64,000 nucleotides of DNA, from assembly GCA_017645645.1 (NCBI GenBank), contig JAGCOB010000017.1, positions 1 through 64,000 of the forward strand. Direction: 5' to 3'. Source of the stretch: Prevotella sp. Lineage in GTDB: Bacteria; Bacteroidota; Bacteroidia; Bacteroidales; Bacteroidaceae. Below are positions 16,083 to 26,558 of the stretch, piece after piece. Positions within the stretch are counted from its first letter, which is position 1; every line of letters starts with the position of its first letter. Position numbers and translations under genes: made by a program. Under the pieces are notes generated by a model that was not told the origin of the DNA, ran no database searches, and saw nothing but the letters and a program-made list of their open reading frames with translations.

Positions 16083-18425
16083 TCACCACTTTACTTGCAA
16101 TTGCTGTCCCTCATAACTAACCGTCTGACGTTGTCCGTCGGGAAGAACGATGGTGAACTGGCGCTTAAGGAGCATTCCGGGGTAAGAGCCTTGACGGGCA
16201 CCTATCGTCAGCAGCTTCGACTTATCATTCCACTGGAAGGTGATGGTACTAAAGACACCCTTCTCGTAGTTGTAGTTGTCGCCTTCATCCTCATATAACA
16301 CGAACGAGCCATCAGCACCCGGATAGACACGCAGTTCGAGGTTGTCCCAAGACTTCTCCCCTACCCATTGCATCTCAGGACCCAGTGGGAGGATGCTGCC
16401 TGCACGTACGAACATCGGCACCTGATCGAGCGTTGCTTGTATCGTTACACTTTGACCGCCCTTCATGCGCTGATTCGTCCAGAAGTCATACCAGTCAGTG
16501 CCTTGTGGCAGGTATTTCGTGACCGTCTTTGTTTCCGTCCAATCTATATTTTCATTTTTTAATTCTTTCGTGTTTACATTTTTCCTGTCCCATCCCGTCA
16601 TGGCATCCTCCTTGATGATTTGCTCTTCCGTATACAACGGATTGACGATAGGAGCCGCGAGGATGCTACGTCCGAACATCATCTCGTCCGTCATGTCCCA
16701 CACACGCTTGTCGGCAACGAAGTCACTGAACAGTGGACGTATATAACTCTCGTTATTGCTCGTCACCTGCCATGCGGTACTATACAGATAAGGTATCAGC
16801 CGATAGCGCAGGCGAATCATCTTCTCGATAGCGTCATAGACGGGTTCGCCCTTCTTACCAAACTGCCATATCTCACGAGGCGCATCAGCACCATGACTGC
16901 GGAAGACAGGGGTAAAGAGTCCATACTGCATCCAGCGCACATACAACTCCTGATACTGGGGATTCTGAGGCGCAGAGCCTGGACCCTTGGTGTTATAGGC
17001 GTTACAGAAGAAGCCACCGATATCTGTATTGAAATTAGGATTACCTGTCAACGAGAAACTCAGTCCAGCAGGTACCTGTTTACGCAGCATGTCCCATGAG
17101 GACGCCACATCACCACTCCACATGTTCGAGCCATAATGTTGTTGACCTGCATACGACGAGCGCGTCATAATGAAGACACGCTTCGGCGAGTTCGGATAAT
17201 CCCTGCGCTGCGATAGATAGATGCCACGTACTGTCTCCAATGGAAAGGCATTACGCTGTGAACGCCATGTGCCACCAAAGACAGGATGCTCATAGTCTCT
17301 CTCGCGCGGATTAAAGAAATCGGGGTCTGTAGAATCCATCCACCACGCATCCGTGCCATAGTCATATAATGTCTTCAGGTACTTCCAATAGATATCACGC
17401 GCCACAGGACTAAAAGCATCATATACCTTCACACCCGAGGGATAGTCCATGCGTGGCGGCCAGATATGTGAGATACCACTCTGTGGCCATGTCTCGATAG
17501 GTAACAGCAACCCTTTCTCGTTGAGTTCACGGAACTGTTGTGTCTGAGGTCCGAAACTTGCCCATATCGAAATCATGAAGTGTGCATGCTTGGCATGGAC
17601 GTTCTGAATCATCTGCGGACCGTTGGCGAAGTCTTCTGACAGGAAATCCATCGCATTCCACAGATAGTTGCTGCCCCAGTACTGCCAGTCCTGAATGATG
17701 CCGTCGAGCGGTACTTGCAACGCACGATATTGATCAACGATGCCCTCCGTTTCCGCTGCTGTCTTATAACGTTCTTTCGACTGCCAGAAACCGTATGTCC
17801 ACATAGGAAACATAGGAACATCGCCAGAGAGGTGGCGCATCTGGGCTATCACGCCATCGGCAGAACCGCCATACATGAAATAATAGTCGATGCCCTCGCC
17901 TACCTCTGAGGTAAACGACATTCCATTAGCATCGTCATCAAATTGCGTCGGTGAATAGTTTTCCCAATAGATACCCCAGCCTTTGATGCTCTGTAAGACA
18001 TTCTGGAAGTCCTCGAGGTTCGACTGTTCCATGCGCTTATGCTCACCGCGCCGATTCATCTTTCCATTCTGTATCGTTCCGAGACCATAGACAGCCTCAT
18101 CCTTATCAAGTGTGAAAGTCTGACGTACCTTTGCCACATCACAACTCTTCTCATGAAGCAACACCTTTCCTTTTGCCGTCAGGAAGGTCAGATTGCCATT
18201 GGCATCCTGTCTGACGGTCAGTTCACTGCTCTTCCACGTATTACCGTTCTGTATGGCAGCCCCATTCTCTGGTTTGGCAATCACCACCAACGACTTCGTG
18301 GGTTGTCCTTTCACCACATGTACTATTCTGGGAGTATAGAACTCTATCTTCACGTTTTGTGCCATGCCCGTTGCGACGGTCATGAGTACACAACACAGGG
18401 CGAATGCCTTGACAACCCTTTTCAT
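16083..18425 (-). CDS. GH31 family glycosidase, secreted
   Basis: This 780-residue alpha-glucosidase/alpha-xylosidase-type enzyme has a signal peptide (cleavage near GMAQ-N). It consists of an N-terminal beta domain, a catalytic barrel with nucleophile D364 in DAWWMDSTDP and likely acid/base D439 in MWSGD, and C-terminal beta domains. The WWMDSTDP form, with an inserted helical stretch after it, is more like bacterial alpha-xylosidase or 6-alpha-glucosyltransferase-type members than maltases; the substrate remains open. It follows the carboxylesterase gene by 15 nt. The pair may debranch and de-esterify a plant glycan such as xyloglucan (inference). Confidence 0.9.
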   Translation of the reverse strand: MKRVVKAFALCCVLMTVATGMAQNVKIEFYTPRIVHVVKGQPTKSLVVIAKPENGAAIQNGNTWKSSELTVRQDANGNLTFLTAKGKVLLHEKSCDVAKVRQTFTLDKDEAVYGLGTIQNGKMNRRGEHKRMEQSNLEDFQNVLQSIKGWGIYWENYSPTQFDDDANGMSFTSEVGEGIDYYFMYGGSADGVIAQMRHLSGDVPMFPMWTYGFWQSKERYKTAAETEGIVDQYRALQVPLDGIIQDWQYWGSNYLWNAMDFLSEDFANGPQMIQNVHAKHAHFMISIWASFGPQTQQFRELNEKGLLLPIETWPQSGISHIWPPRMDYPSGVKVYDAFSPVARDIYWKYLKTLYDYGTDAWWMDSTDPDFFNPRERDYEHPVFGGTWRSQRNAFPLETVRGIYLSQRRDYPNSPKRVFIMTRSSYAGQQHYGSNMWSGDVASSWDMLRKQVPAGLSFSLTGNPNFNTDIGGFFCNAYNTKGPGSAPQNPQYQELYVRWMQYGLFTPVFRSHGADAPREIWQFGKKGEPVYDAIEKMIRLRYRLIPYLYSTAWQVTSNNESYIRPLFSDFVADKRVWDMTDEMMFGRSILAAPIVNPLYTEEQIIKEDAMTGWDRKNVNTKELKNENIDWTETKTVTKYLPQGTDWYDFWTNQRMKGGQSVTIQATLDQVPMFVRAGSILPLGPEMQWVGEKSWDNLELRVYPGADGSFVLYEDEGDNYNYEKGVFSTITFQWNDKSKLLTIGARQGSYPGMLLKRQFTIVLPDGQRQTVSYEGQQLQVKW

Positions 18426-18440
18426 TTCTCTATCTGTTAG

Positions 18441-20012
18441 TTATTTGTTTCTCTGATGCTCAGTTTCTTCACGCTTCGCCTTGTAGAAGCGATCCACGAA
18501 GTTAATCTGTTCACGATTAGGAACCATGATAAGCGAAGCACCATTACTAAACTGCATGGTTGTAGGCTTCGTATCGTCAAACGTCGGCCAATAAGGAAGA
18601 CCCTTATTATTGGGATTTCCCGTCTTGGCAAAGTTTATCCAATATTGCTGGATAATCTCTGCAACGGCAGACTCAGCAGGGTATTTGTCTGGCTGGGTCA
18701 GAAACTCCCCATTCAGATAGAGAATATCATCGGCATGTGCCACACCACGTCGTCGGGAGTCGGGTGAGAAGCTGCGCGTGGAAGGCTGGGCAAGATAGGC
18801 GGCATAGACAGGGCTCTTACCTGTCTTGGCCTGCAGACTGACCCAGGCATACGAGGGCCAGGCAAAGCCCATGTCACGGAAAGCATCACCGAAACCATGC
18901 CATGCCTCATCGGCGGTATTGCCTGGATACACCTTCTTGGCCTCGTCAGCAAAAGATCCAAATATCTGGTTGACTGTTTTCTCATAGTCTTCGGGAGTGA
19001 TATTTCCCGGACTAAACAGTGCTCCCTCATCGGAATTAGTCATCACAATCACTGGCACGTCGTTATACTCGCCGCGCTCATAAAGACGATACTGGTCATC
19101 ACAGATGACATAGCCGTCGACACAAGGCCAAAAACCAGCAAAGCCCACATTACCGTCACAAAGTGCCATGGCATCCATCTTACGCAATTGCTTGAGATTC
19201 TTTTTCTTCAGATGCTGCTGGAAGGCGAGTCCCTGTTGCTCAGCACCTTTCTGAGAGGCATCCAACCCTAATGAACGCGGCTGGTCTGACCAAGGAGCGA
19301 ACGAACCACCGCTCTGACTGATACAGCGATGGAAGAGTCCCTTTGTCAACGGGGAGGCACAGAGAATACTACAACTGATGGCACCAGCACTCTCTCCGAA
19401 GATGGTGACATTCGTAGGGTCTCCGCCAAAATTCCTGATATTACGCTGTACCCACTGTAACGCAAATATCTGATCAAGGATACCATAGTTGCCAGAGTGT
19501 CCGTTTTCCGATTCTTTCGTCAGTTCAGGATGTGCCATAAAACCAAGGGCTCCCGTACGATATTCCACGCTAACGATAACCACACCACGCATGGCAAGGT
19601 ATTTCCACAAGTCACCACCATACCATTCTGTCTGAAAACCGCCACCGTGAATCCATACCATCACAGGCAGACAGTCGTTAACAGAAGTGGCAGGGGTAGA
19701 GATTCCGAGATAGAGACAGTCCTCATTCATCATATCGACTGTACGACCTGGACGTGTGGGTTGCGGGGGCATAGGACCGAACGTGTCGCAGACCCGCACA
19801 CCTTGCCAAGGCTTGGCTGGCTGTGGATCACGCCAGCGAAGGTCTCCAACAGGCGGAGCAGCATAAGGAATCGCTTTATACACTGCAAGGGTACCGTCAA
19901 GGACACCCTCTACATCACCAGTCTCCACATGGGTCCTCAGGAGCGGCTGGCCCTGAGCGTTTGCAACCATAGCAACACAGAACACCCAAACAATTGTCAA
20001 TAGTCTCTTCAT
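18441..20012 (-). CDS. Carboxylesterase family (type B) protein, secreted
   Basis: This is a 523-residue alpha/beta-hydrolase. I use the ATG at 20012 because a signal peptide (MKRLLTIVWVFCVAMVANAQ) starts there; a longer frame begins at 20114 but would run through the promoter. The oxyanion-hole HGGG is at 122-125, the catalytic Ser208 is in FGESAGA, and an acidic residue (SDEGALF) and a His (GVAHADD) complete the triad. It hydrolyses carboxylic esters, perhaps acyl groups on polysaccharides given the GH31 gene 15 nt downstream. It is divergent from the antiporter operon. Confidence 0.88.
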   Translation of the reverse strand: MKRLLTIVWVFCVAMVANAQGQPLLRTHVETGDVEGVLDGTLAVYKAIPYAAPPVGDLRWRDPQPAKPWQGVRVCDTFGPMPPQPTRPGRTVDMMNEDCLYLGISTPATSVNDCLPVMVWIHGGGFQTEWYGGDLWKYLAMRGVVIVSVEYRTGALGFMAHPELTKESENGHSGNYGILDQIFALQWVQRNIRNFGGDPTNVTIFGESAGAISCSILCASPLTKGLFHRCISQSGGSFAPWSDQPRSLGLDASQKGAEQQGLAFQQHLKKKNLKQLRKMDAMALCDGNVGFAGFWPCVDGYVICDDQYRLYERGEYNDVPVIVMTNSDEGALFSPGNITPEDYEKTVNQIFGSFADEAKKVYPGNTADEAWHGFGDAFRDMGFAWPSYAWVSLQAKTGKSPVYAAYLAQPSTRSFSPDSRRRGVAHADDILYLNGEFLTQPDKYPAESAVAEIIQQYWINFAKTGNPNNKGLPYWPTFDDTKPTTMQFSNGASLIMVPNREQINFVDRFYKAKREETEHQRNK

Positions 20013-20051
20013 AGTTTTCTTAATAGTTTTTGCAAAGATACGAAAAAAATT

Positions 20052-20076
20052 GTACCTTTGACTATGTCGAAGGTAC
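20052..20076. promoter_or_regulatory. Inverted repeat between divergent promoters
   Basis: GTACCTT and AAGGTAC are separated by 11 nt. The repeat sits between the esterase promoter (minus strand, TATCTTTGCA near 20034-20043) and the antiporter promoter (plus). It could be an operator or a promoter relic, since the left arm itself resembles a -7 box. Confidence 0.4.
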
Positions 20077-20099
20077 TTTTGTTCGGAAATGCCCAAATA

Positions 20100-20135
20100 A
20101 ATTTGGCATTTCACTCACTTATTCGTACCTTTGCA
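20100..20135 (+). promoter_or_regulatory. 36-bp promoter with conserved spacer word (antiporter operon)
   Basis: AATTTGG at 20100, CTCACTTATTCG in the spacer and TACCTTTGCA ending at 20135. The ATG follows 7 nt later, so the mRNA is leaderless or nearly so. The inverted repeat AAATGCC/GGCATTT overlaps its -33 end. Confidence 0.8.
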
Positions 20136-20142
20136 CACAAAT

Positions 20143-22278
20143 ATGATATATTTAGCATCCTATTTCCCGATAACCAATCCGACGCTGATTTTCTTCGTCG
20201 TATTGTTGATTATCCTGTTTGCTCCTATTATCATGGGTAAACTGCGCATCCCGCATATCATCGGCATGGTACTGGCAGGTATGTTGATTGGGAAATACGG
20301 CCTGAACATCCTAGAGCGCGATTCCTCCTTTGAGTTATTTGGCAAGGTAGGACTACTCTATATCATGTTCCTGGCAGGACTGGAAATGGATATGGAGAGT
20401 GTGAAGAAGAACTCTAAGCGGTTTCTCATCTTCGGACTACTTACCTGTCTGGTTCCACTTATCATGACCTATTTTATGGCAATGTGGCTATTGGACTATT
20501 CCTCGCAGGCCTCCTTCTTGTTAGGATGTATCATGGCATCCAACACATTGATTGCCTACCCCATCGTAGGACGCTACGGACTGCAACGTGACTCCAGTGT
20601 GATGCTGAGTGTGGGATCCTCCATGATATCTCTGTTCCTCGCCCTGTTGATGCTTGCTGCACTTGCTGCCTCATACGGAGAAGACACAGGATTCGTCTTC
20701 TGGATCCTCTTTCTCTTGAAGTTCAGTCTATTCTGCGGATGCAGTGCCTGGCTGATACCTAAACTCTGCCGTTATTTCCTGCGTCGTTATTCAGATGCCG
20801 TAATGCAGTTTATCTTCGTACTTGCCGTCATGTTCCTCAGTGCGGCAGCATCGGAGGCTGTTGGCGTGGAGGGCATCGTAGGCGCATTCCTATCTGGCTT
20901 GATCCTTAACCGCTATATCCCCCATGTGTCTCCGTTAATGAACCGTATTGAGTTTATTGGAAACGCGGTCTTCATCCCCTATTTCTTGATTGGTGTGGGT
21001 ATGCTTATCAATATCGGTTCACTCTTTACAGGACTGCACATGCTCTGGATTGTGTTGTTGATAGCCTTCTTCGGTACTTTCGGAAAGGCGGTGGCAGCCT
21101 ACCTATCCAGTCTGCTGTTCCGTCTACCTAAGTCGGCTGGCAATATGATGTTCGGACTGACCAGTGCCCATGCAGCAGGTGCCATTGCGATGGTGATGGT
21201 AGGTATGCGACTGGAAGTTACTCCTGGTACCTATTTGGTGAATGATGAGATATTGAATGGTGTAGTCATCATGATTCTCGTCACGTGTATCATCAGTACG
21301 ATGATGACAGCGCATGCTGCCCAGCAGATTGTATTGGCCAACAACCAACATCCGACAACCATCAACCTACGCGACGACGAGAAAATCATGCTTTGCGTGA
21401 AATATCCGGAAATAGCCCCCCAACTGTTGGAACTTGCCATCATGGTACGCAACCAGAAACTGAATCGTGGTATTGTGGCACTGAATGTAGTCTATGACGA
21501 TACCAATTCGGCTGTCAACAGGGAGAAAGGTATACGACTGCTGGAACAATTGCAAGAACAGGCAAGTGCCAGTGAGGTGAAGGTACAGACACAGGTGCGA
21601 CTCGCTACCAATATCGCCAACGGCATCAAGCATGCCTTCCGGGAATTTGCCAGTTCGGAGATTATCATGGGAATACACGTTCATACAGAGAGTAACCCGA
21701 AGTTCTGGGGAGACTTCATCCAAAGTCTGTATAACGGACTAAACCGCCAGATTCTATTAACTCGTTTTGTACAGCCTCTGAATACCTTGCGACGTATTCA
21801 GGTAGTCGTTCCCTCCCGTGCGGAGTTCGAGCCGGGTTTCCATCGCTGGTTGGAACGTCTTGGACGTATGGCAGAGAATCTCGACTGTCGCATCCAATTC
21901 CACGGACGCAACGAGAGTTTGACCCTAATCAGGGAATATATTAACAACCTCCACCCCGCTGTCCGTGCCGAATACACATTCATGGCACACTGGAATGAAC
22001 TGCCTAAACTGGCAGAAACCATCAACGAGGATCATATGTTCGTGGTCATTACAGCCCGTAAGGGAACCATCTCCTATAAGAATGCCTTGGAACGGCTGCC
22101 CAATGAACTGATGCAGCACTTCTCTGGCAAGAACCTGATGATTATCTTCCCTGACCAGCATGGTGAGACCAAGGAAGAGAGTATGACATTCACCGAGGCA
22201 CAGCACCAGGAAGAGAGCAGTATCTATGATACCATCGCCCGCTGGATCAATACCCACCGTCCCCATTCACCCCGTTAA
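20143..22278 (+). CDS. Cation:proton antiporter (CPA2/KefB-like)
   Basis: This 711-residue membrane protein exchanges monovalent cations for protons. About 12 hydrophobic segments in the first 390 residues (from [18 protein letters not shown] to [16 protein letters not shown]) form the transporter, with [16 protein letters not shown] as the family landmark. The last 320 residues are soluble and contain two universal-stress-like regions, probably regulatory. The ATG at 20143 was chosen over a TTG at 20131 that lies inside the promoter. It is the first gene of an operon with an ABC ATPase and an S1 protein. Confidence 0.9.
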   Translation: MIYLASYFPITNPTLIFFVVLLIILFAPIIMGKLRIPHIIGMVLAGMLIGKYGLNILERDSSFELFGKVGLLYIMFLAGLEMDMESVKKNSKRFLIFGLLTCLVPLIMTYFMAMWLLDYSSQASFLLGCIMASNTLIAYPIVGRYGLQRDSSVMLSVGSSMISLFLALLMLAALAASYGEDTGFVFWILFLLKFSLFCGCSAWLIPKLCRYFLRRYSDAVMQFIFVLAVMFLSAAASEAVGVEGIVGAFLSGLILNRYIPHVSPLMNRIEFIGNAVFIPYFLIGVGMLINIGSLFTGLHMLWIVLLIAFFGTFGKAVAAYLSSLLFRLPKSAGNMMFGLTSAHAAGAIAMVMVGMRLEVTPGTYLVNDEILNGVVIMILVTCIISTMMTAHAAQQIVLANNQHPTTINLRDDEKIMLCVKYPEIAPQLLELAIMVRNQKLNRGIVALNVVYDDTNSAVNREKGIRLLEQLQEQASASEVKVQTQVRLATNIANGIKHAFREFASSEIIMGIHVHTESNPKFWGDFIQSLYNGLNRQILLTRFVQPLNTLRRIQVVVPSRAEFEPGFHRWLERLGRMAENLDCRIQFHGRNESLTLIREYINNLHPAVRAEYTFMAHWNELPKLAETINEDHMFVVITARKGTISYKNALERLPNELMQHFSGKNLMIIFPDQHGETKEESMTFTEAQHQEESSIYDTIARWINTHRPHSPR

Positions 22279-22291
22279 TCCCATTCACCCC

Positions 22292-22990
22292 ATGATATCA
22301 ATCCAAGGAATCAAAAAGAGTTTCGGCGACCTTGAAGTACTGAAAGGCATCGACCTCCATATCGAAAAAGGTGAGATTGTTAGTATTGTCGGTCCTAGCG
22401 GAGCCGGCAAGACGACGCTGTTACAGATTATCGGAACACTGGACAAACCGGATGCCGGCACAATATGTATTGACGGCATTGATGTCAGTAACCTCAGTAA
22501 GAAGAAGCTGTCCGACTTCCGCAACCAACATATCGGTTTCGTCTTTCAGTTCCATCAGTTGCTGCCTGAGTTTACGGCTATTGAGAACATCATGATACCT
22601 GCCTATATTGCAGGACTCTCCCATCGGGAGGCGAAACAACGGGCACAGGAGTTATTGGAATTCATGGGGCTCACCGACCGCGCCAGTCATAAGCCCAATG
22701 AATTGAGCGGTGGAGAGAAACAGCGTGTGGCAGTGGCACGTGCCCTCATCAACCATCCTGCTGTTATCCTGGCTGATGAGCCCAGCGGTTCCCTCGATTC
22801 CAAGAACAAGGAGGAACTGCATCAATTGTTCTTCGACTTGCGCGATAAGTTCGGTCAGACCTTCGTCATCGTCACTCATGACGAGCAACTGGCAAGTATC
22901 ACCGACCGCACTATCCATATGCGGGACGGCATTTTAGAGAATCCAGAAATTCTAGAGACTCTAGATAATCTAGATAATAAAACAGAATGA
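22292..22990 (+). CDS. ABC transporter ATPase, LolD-like
   Basis: This is a 232-residue ATPase with Walker [10 protein letters not shown], signature [15 protein letters not shown] and Walker [13 protein letters not shown], the last typical of the LolD/MacB group that powers lipoprotein release or envelope export. The permease is not in the window. I use the ATG at 22292, since earlier in-frame codons give a Pro-rich stretch that overlaps the antiporter. The C-terminal tail ([12 protein letters not shown]) is encoded by a 9-nt repeat. It overlaps the next gene by ATGA. Confidence 0.9.
   Translation: MISIQGIKKSFGDLEVLKGIDLHIEKGEIVSIVGPSGAGKTTLLQIIGTLDKPDAGTICIDGIDVSNLSKKKLSDFRNQHIGFVFQFHQLLPEFTAIENIMIPAYIAGLSHREAKQRAQELLEFMGLTDRASHKPNELSGGEKQRVAVARALINHPAVILADEPSGSLDSKNKEELHQLFFDLRDKFGQTFVIVTHDEQLASITDRTIHMRDGILENPEILETLDNLDNKTE
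22937..22981 (+). repeat. Degenerate 9-nt coding repeat at the 3' end of the LolD-like gene
   Basis: CCAGAAATT, CTAGAGACT, CTAGATAAT and CTAGATAAT occur in tandem, in frame, encoding P/L-[ED]-x triplets beyond the ABC fold. Its closest match in this window is at 54607-54642. Confidence 0.7.
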
Positions 22991-23610
22991 TTAAACTCGG
23001 AGACTATAACACCTTGCGCATCATAAAGAGCGTTGACTTCGGTCTCTACCTTGACGGAGAAGACGAAGGAGAGATTCTCCTGCCCAGCAGATACGTTCCA
23101 AAGAATGCCAAGATAGGAGATGAGATAGAAGTGTTTATCTATCTCGACCAAGACGAGAAACTGATAGCCACTACCCTCAAACCTCTTGCCAAGGTCGGTG
23201 AGTTCGCCTGGTTGGAATGCGCCTGGACGAATGAATACGGTGCCTTCCTGAACTGGGGACTGATGAAAGACCTGTTCTGTCCTTTCCGTGAACAGAAACA
23301 GCGGATGCAGAGAGGCCAACGCTACTATGTCTATGTCATGGAAGACGAAAAGACACACCGCTTGATGGCTACGGCCAAGGTGGAACGCTACCAGAAGCAT
23401 AACGGCTATGAGCGTGCCCTCGACTTCTCCGATGAACTGTTGCGCTATCTCCAAGAGAACGGAGGCTTTTGTGATTTAGGCGACAAGAGTCCCTCCGACG
23501 ACATCGCCCAGCGTTTCGGAGTCTCAAAGAAGATATATAAAAAAGCAGTCGGCGACCTTTACCGCCGCCGACTGATAACTATTTCCGATGAGGGCATCAC
23601 CCTCGTTTAG
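22987..23610 (+). CDS. S1-type RNA-binding protein, CvfB-like
   Basis: This is a 207-residue protein. N-terminal beta-rich S1-like repeats ([28 protein letters not shown], then a second ending in [10 protein letters not shown]) are followed by a C-terminal winged helix ([25 protein letters not shown]). This order is that of CvfB/YitL proteins, which bind RNA and influence virulence-gene expression in firmicutes. It is shorter than the usual ~280 residues. It is coupled to the LolD-like gene by ATGA. Its stop codon overlaps the convergent asnS stop within a TTAG tetranucleotide. Confidence 0.82.
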   Translation: MIKLGDYNTLRIIKSVDFGLYLDGEDEGEILLPSRYVPKNAKIGDEIEVFIYLDQDEKLIATTLKPLAKVGEFAWLECAWTNEYGAFLNWGLMKDLFCPFREQKQRMQRGQRYYVYVMEDEKTHRLMATAKVERYQKHNGYERALDFSDELLRYLQENGGFCDLGDKSPSDDIAQRFGVSKKIYKKAVGDLYRRRLITISDEGITLV

Positions 23611-25061
23611 AACTCTGCACTCTTTGGAGTACGTGGGAACGGGATGACATCACGGATGTTCTGCATTCCCGTCACAAAGAGGATAAGACGCTCGAAGCCG
23701 AGTCCGAAGCCTGCATGCGGACAAGTTCCCCAACGACGGGTATCGATATACCACCACAGATGGGTCTTATCCATCTGGCGACGCTCAATTTCACTCATCA
23801 GCTTGTCGTAGCTCTCCTCACGGACGGAGCCGCCGATAATCTCACCAATTTGCGGGAACAGCACGTCAGTACCTTGCATGGTGCGACCAGGTGCAAGAGT
23901 GCCCTTATAGCCCACGGTGCAGCCTAACGTTGCACCTGTGGGGGCTGGCTCGTTCTGCTTCATGTAGAACGACTTGATGGCCGTAGGATAGTCAGTCATG
24001 ATGACAGGCTTCTTAAAGTGTTCCTCCACCAGGTAGCGCTCGTGCTCAGAAGCCAAGTCGTCGCCCCAGTTGCAGGGGAACTCAAACTTCTTACCGTTCT
24101 TGATGGCCTCTTGCAGGATGTTGATACCCTCGGTATAGGGCAAGCGCACGAAGGCCTCCTTCAGTACACCCTCCAAACGCTCAATAAGTGTCTTGTCAAT
24201 CATTTGGTTGAGGAACTGCAAGTCGTCCTTACAATTATCTAAAGCCCAGCGTACACAGTACTTGATGAAATCCTCTTCGAGGTCCATCAACTCTTCCTGA
24301 TCGAGGAAGGCGACCTCCGGCTCCACCATCCAGAACTCAGCGAGGTGGCGAGGCGTATTGGAATTCTCTGCACGGAACGTAGGACCGAAAGTATAGATGG
24401 CACCTAAGGCCGTTGCACCTAACTCACCCTCCAACTGTCCTGATACCGTCAAGGAAGTTTGTTCTCCGAAAAAGTCGTCGTCGTAGATAATCTTCCCGTT
24501 CTCGTCCTTTTTCAGGTCGTAGAGGTTCTTCGTGGTTACCTGGAACATGTTTCCTGCACCCTCACAATCACTGGCTGTAATCAGCGGTGTATGAAAATAG
24601 AAGAAGCCATGCTCGTGGAAATAGGTGTGAATTGCCATTGCCATGTTGTGGCGGATGCGCATCACGGCACCAAAGGTGTTAGTGCGCAGACGCATGTGGG
24701 CGTTCTTACGCATCACCTCAAACGACTGTCCTTTCTTCTGCATCGGATAGGTGTTGTCACAGGTGCCGTAAAGCTCCAGACTAGTAGCCTGGATCTCACA
24801 AGCCTGTCCTGCACCTTGGCTCTCTACAAGTGTACCAACGGCACAGATACAAGAACCCGTAGTGATATCCTTCAGAAGTTGCTCCTCAAACTTCGTTGGG
24901 TCAACGACAACCTGTACGTTCTTGATTGTCGAGCCGTCGTTAAGGGCAATGAAGTCGACGGCCTTGGAACTGCGGTGCGTACGTACCCAGCCCTTGACAC
25001 AGACCTCCTTGCCATATTCCGTACTTTTCAGTACGTCAATGATCTTAGTTCTCTTACTCAT
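23607..25061 (-). CDS. asnS: Asparaginyl-tRNA synthetase
   Basis: This is a 484-residue class IIb synthetase with an N-terminal OB-fold anticodon domain ([24 protein letters not shown]) and a catalytic domain with motif 2 ([21 protein letters not shown]) and motif 3 ([15 protein letters not shown]). The asparagine-specific residues around [12 protein letters not shown] favour AsnRS over AspRS. Its start overlaps the stop of the upstream pseudouridine synthase by 8 nt (ATGAGTAA). Confidence 0.96.
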   Translation of the reverse strand: MSKRTKIIDVLKSTEYGKEVCVKGWVRTHRSSKAVDFIALNDGSTIKNVQVVVDPTKFEEQLLKDITTGSCICAVGTLVESQGAGQACEIQATSLELYGTCDNTYPMQKKGQSFEVMRKNAHMRLRTNTFGAVMRIRHNMAMAIHTYFHEHGFFYFHTPLITASDCEGAGNMFQVTTKNLYDLKKDENGKIIYDDDFFGEQTSLTVSGQLEGELGATALGAIYTFGPTFRAENSNTPRHLAEFWMVEPEVAFLDQEELMDLEEDFIKYCVRWALDNCKDDLQFLNQMIDKTLIERLEGVLKEAFVRLPYTEGINILQEAIKNGKKFEFPCNWGDDLASEHERYLVEEHFKKPVIMTDYPTAIKSFYMKQNEPAPTGATLGCTVGYKGTLAPGRTMQGTDVLFPQIGEIIGGSVREESYDKLMSEIERRQMDKTHLWWYIDTRRWGTCPHAGFGLGFERLILFVTGMQNIRDVIPFPRTPKSAEF

Positions 25062-26496
25062 ATGCTCCCATTCTTAAACGGTCAACCTCTTCCTCGGTGA
25101 GGTAACGCCAGTCACCACGACGCAGGTTCTTCTTGGTCAGTCCGGCAAACTGTACACGATCGAGTTTTGTCACCTTATAACCCAGGCTCTCGAAGATACG
25201 TCGTACAATACGATTCTTACCAGAATGAATCTCAATACCAACCTGTTTCTTGTCAACAGGATCGGCATACTGGATGTCGTCTGCCTTGATCTCTCCGTCC
25301 TCTAAGGTGATACCCTCTGCTATCTGCTGCATGTCATGAGCTGTCACGTTCTTGTCGAGGAACACGTGATAAATCTTCTTCTTCAGGAACTTCGGATGCG
25401 TCAATTTAGAGGCGAGGTCACCGTCGTTGGTCAACAGCAACACACCAGTGGTATTACGGTCCAGACGACCTACAGGATAGATACGCTCAGGACAGGCACC
25501 CTTGACAAGGTCCATCACCGTCTTACGCTGCTGGGGATCGTCACTGGTCGTCACATAGTCCTTGGGTTTATTGAGCAATACATATACTTTCTTCTCCGGA
25601 GTCACTGGAGTCTCATGGAAGAGGACACTATCTGTGCGAAGCACCTTGGTACCCAATTCCGTAACCACCTGGCCGTTGACAGATACTACACCAGCCTGGA
25701 TGAAATCATCAGCCTCACGACGGCTGCATACACCAGCATTGGCGAGGAACTTATTCAAACGGATGGGCTCGTTGGGATCGTAGTTCTCCTCCTTATACTC
25801 AATGCGCTTCTTCATGCTATACTTAGCATTGGGATCATAATCGGCTGTGCGCTGACGATAGCCGCCACGCTGCTGATAACCGCCACGCTGCTGACCATAA
25901 CCGCCACGCTGTTGATAACCACCACGCTGCTGTCCATAGCCGCCACGCTGCTGATAACCACCACGAGGTTGGTAGCCACCCTGCTGATAACCGCCACGGG
26001 ACTGGAAAGCACTACGAGGCTGGTATCCACCCTCCTCACCTTCTGTCTGTTGGTTGTAACGGGGACGATAGCCGCCTTGTTGATAGTTTCCGCCCTGCTG
26101 GTAGTTACCACGGGGTTGATAACCACCACGCTGCTGGTAGCCACCGCCTTGCTGATAATTGTTACGAGGACGATAGCCACCCTCGCTATTATTGGGATTA
26201 AAACGGGGACGATAACCACTGTGTGGCTGACCGTATTCTCCCTGAGAACGCTGGGGGGCACTGCTCTGCAAGCCTGCACCAAAGCCCTCAGGACGGAAAC
26301 CGCCTTCGTCTTGACTCTGATTACGATTGTAACCGCCCTGGTTGTAGGGGCGTGTCTGTTGATGAATACGCGGACGAGGTGAACGTCCTACTTTGTAACC
26401 TTGGTAACCGCCCGTCTGGCTCTGACCCTCACGGCTTGTCGCATTCTGCTGCTCAGCGGACTGCTCTTCTGTTTTCTTTTCGTTTTCTAATTCCAT
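25054..26496 (-). CDS. rRNA pseudouridine synthase (RsuA/RluB family) with long disordered arm
   Basis: This is a 480-residue protein. Residues 1-235 are low-complexity Gln/Gly/Arg/Tyr sequence with repeated QQRGGY and YQPRGGY units. The S4 RNA-binding domain is at about 245-300 ([20 protein letters not shown]) and the catalytic domain follows, with Asp346 in [13 protein letters not shown]. The enzyme isomerises a uridine in ribosomal RNA. The arm resembles RGG-type RNA-binding regions and could promote RNA binding or condensation (inference). Related arms are common in Bacteroidota members of this family. It is in an operon with asnS. Confidence 0.92.
   Translation of the reverse strand: MELENEKKTEEQSAEQQNATSREGQSQTGGYQGYKVGRSPRPRIHQQTRPYNQGGYNRNQSQDEGGFRPEGFGAGLQSSAPQRSQGEYGQPHSGYRPRFNPNNSEGGYRPRNNYQQGGGYQQRGGYQPRGNYQQGGNYQQGGYRPRYNQQTEGEEGGYQPRSAFQSRGGYQQGGYQPRGGYQQRGGYGQQRGGYQQRGGYGQQRGGYQQRGGYRQRTADYDPNAKYSMKKRIEYKEENYDPNEPIRLNKFLANAGVCSRREADDFIQAGVVSVNGQVVTELGTKVLRTDSVLFHETPVTPEKKVYVLLNKPKDYVTTSDDPQQRKTVMDLVKGACPERIYPVGRLDRNTTGVLLLTNDGDLASKLTHPKFLKKKIYHVFLDKNVTAHDMQQIAEGITLEDGEIKADDIQYADPVDKKQVGIEIHSGKNRIVRRIFESLGYKVTKLDRVQFAGLTKKNLRRGDWRYLTEEEVDRLRMGAYE
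25850..26200 (-). repeat. Tandem repeat region encoding QQRGGY-type units
   Basis: Imperfect 18-21-nt repeats (for example CCACGCTGCTGATAACCACC on the plus strand) recur at least ten times and encode Gln-Gln-Arg-Gly-Gly-Tyr variants. Repeat number is likely to vary between strains by slippage. Confidence 0.85.
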
Positions 26497-26558
26497 ATTA
26501 CTGTTTGTTGATTTTTTAGTTCGGAAGCCTCCCGGCTCCCGCTTGTGTTGTTAATAAT

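Noticed and set aside
16083..20012. Complete polysaccharide utilisation locus around the GH31 and esterase genes
   Set aside because: No SusC/SusD pair, hybrid two-component sensor or other regulator accompanies the two genes. They are called only as a secreted enzyme pair.
20052..20066. Separate plus-strand promoter (TTGTACCTTTGACTA)
   Set aside because: It resembles a -7 box but has no TTTGG element at the right distance, and a better promoter follows at 20100-20135.
20131..20142. Alternative TTG start of the antiporter
   Set aside because: The TTG is part of the -7 promoter element (TACCTTTGCA) and cannot be in the message. The ATG at 20143 is used.
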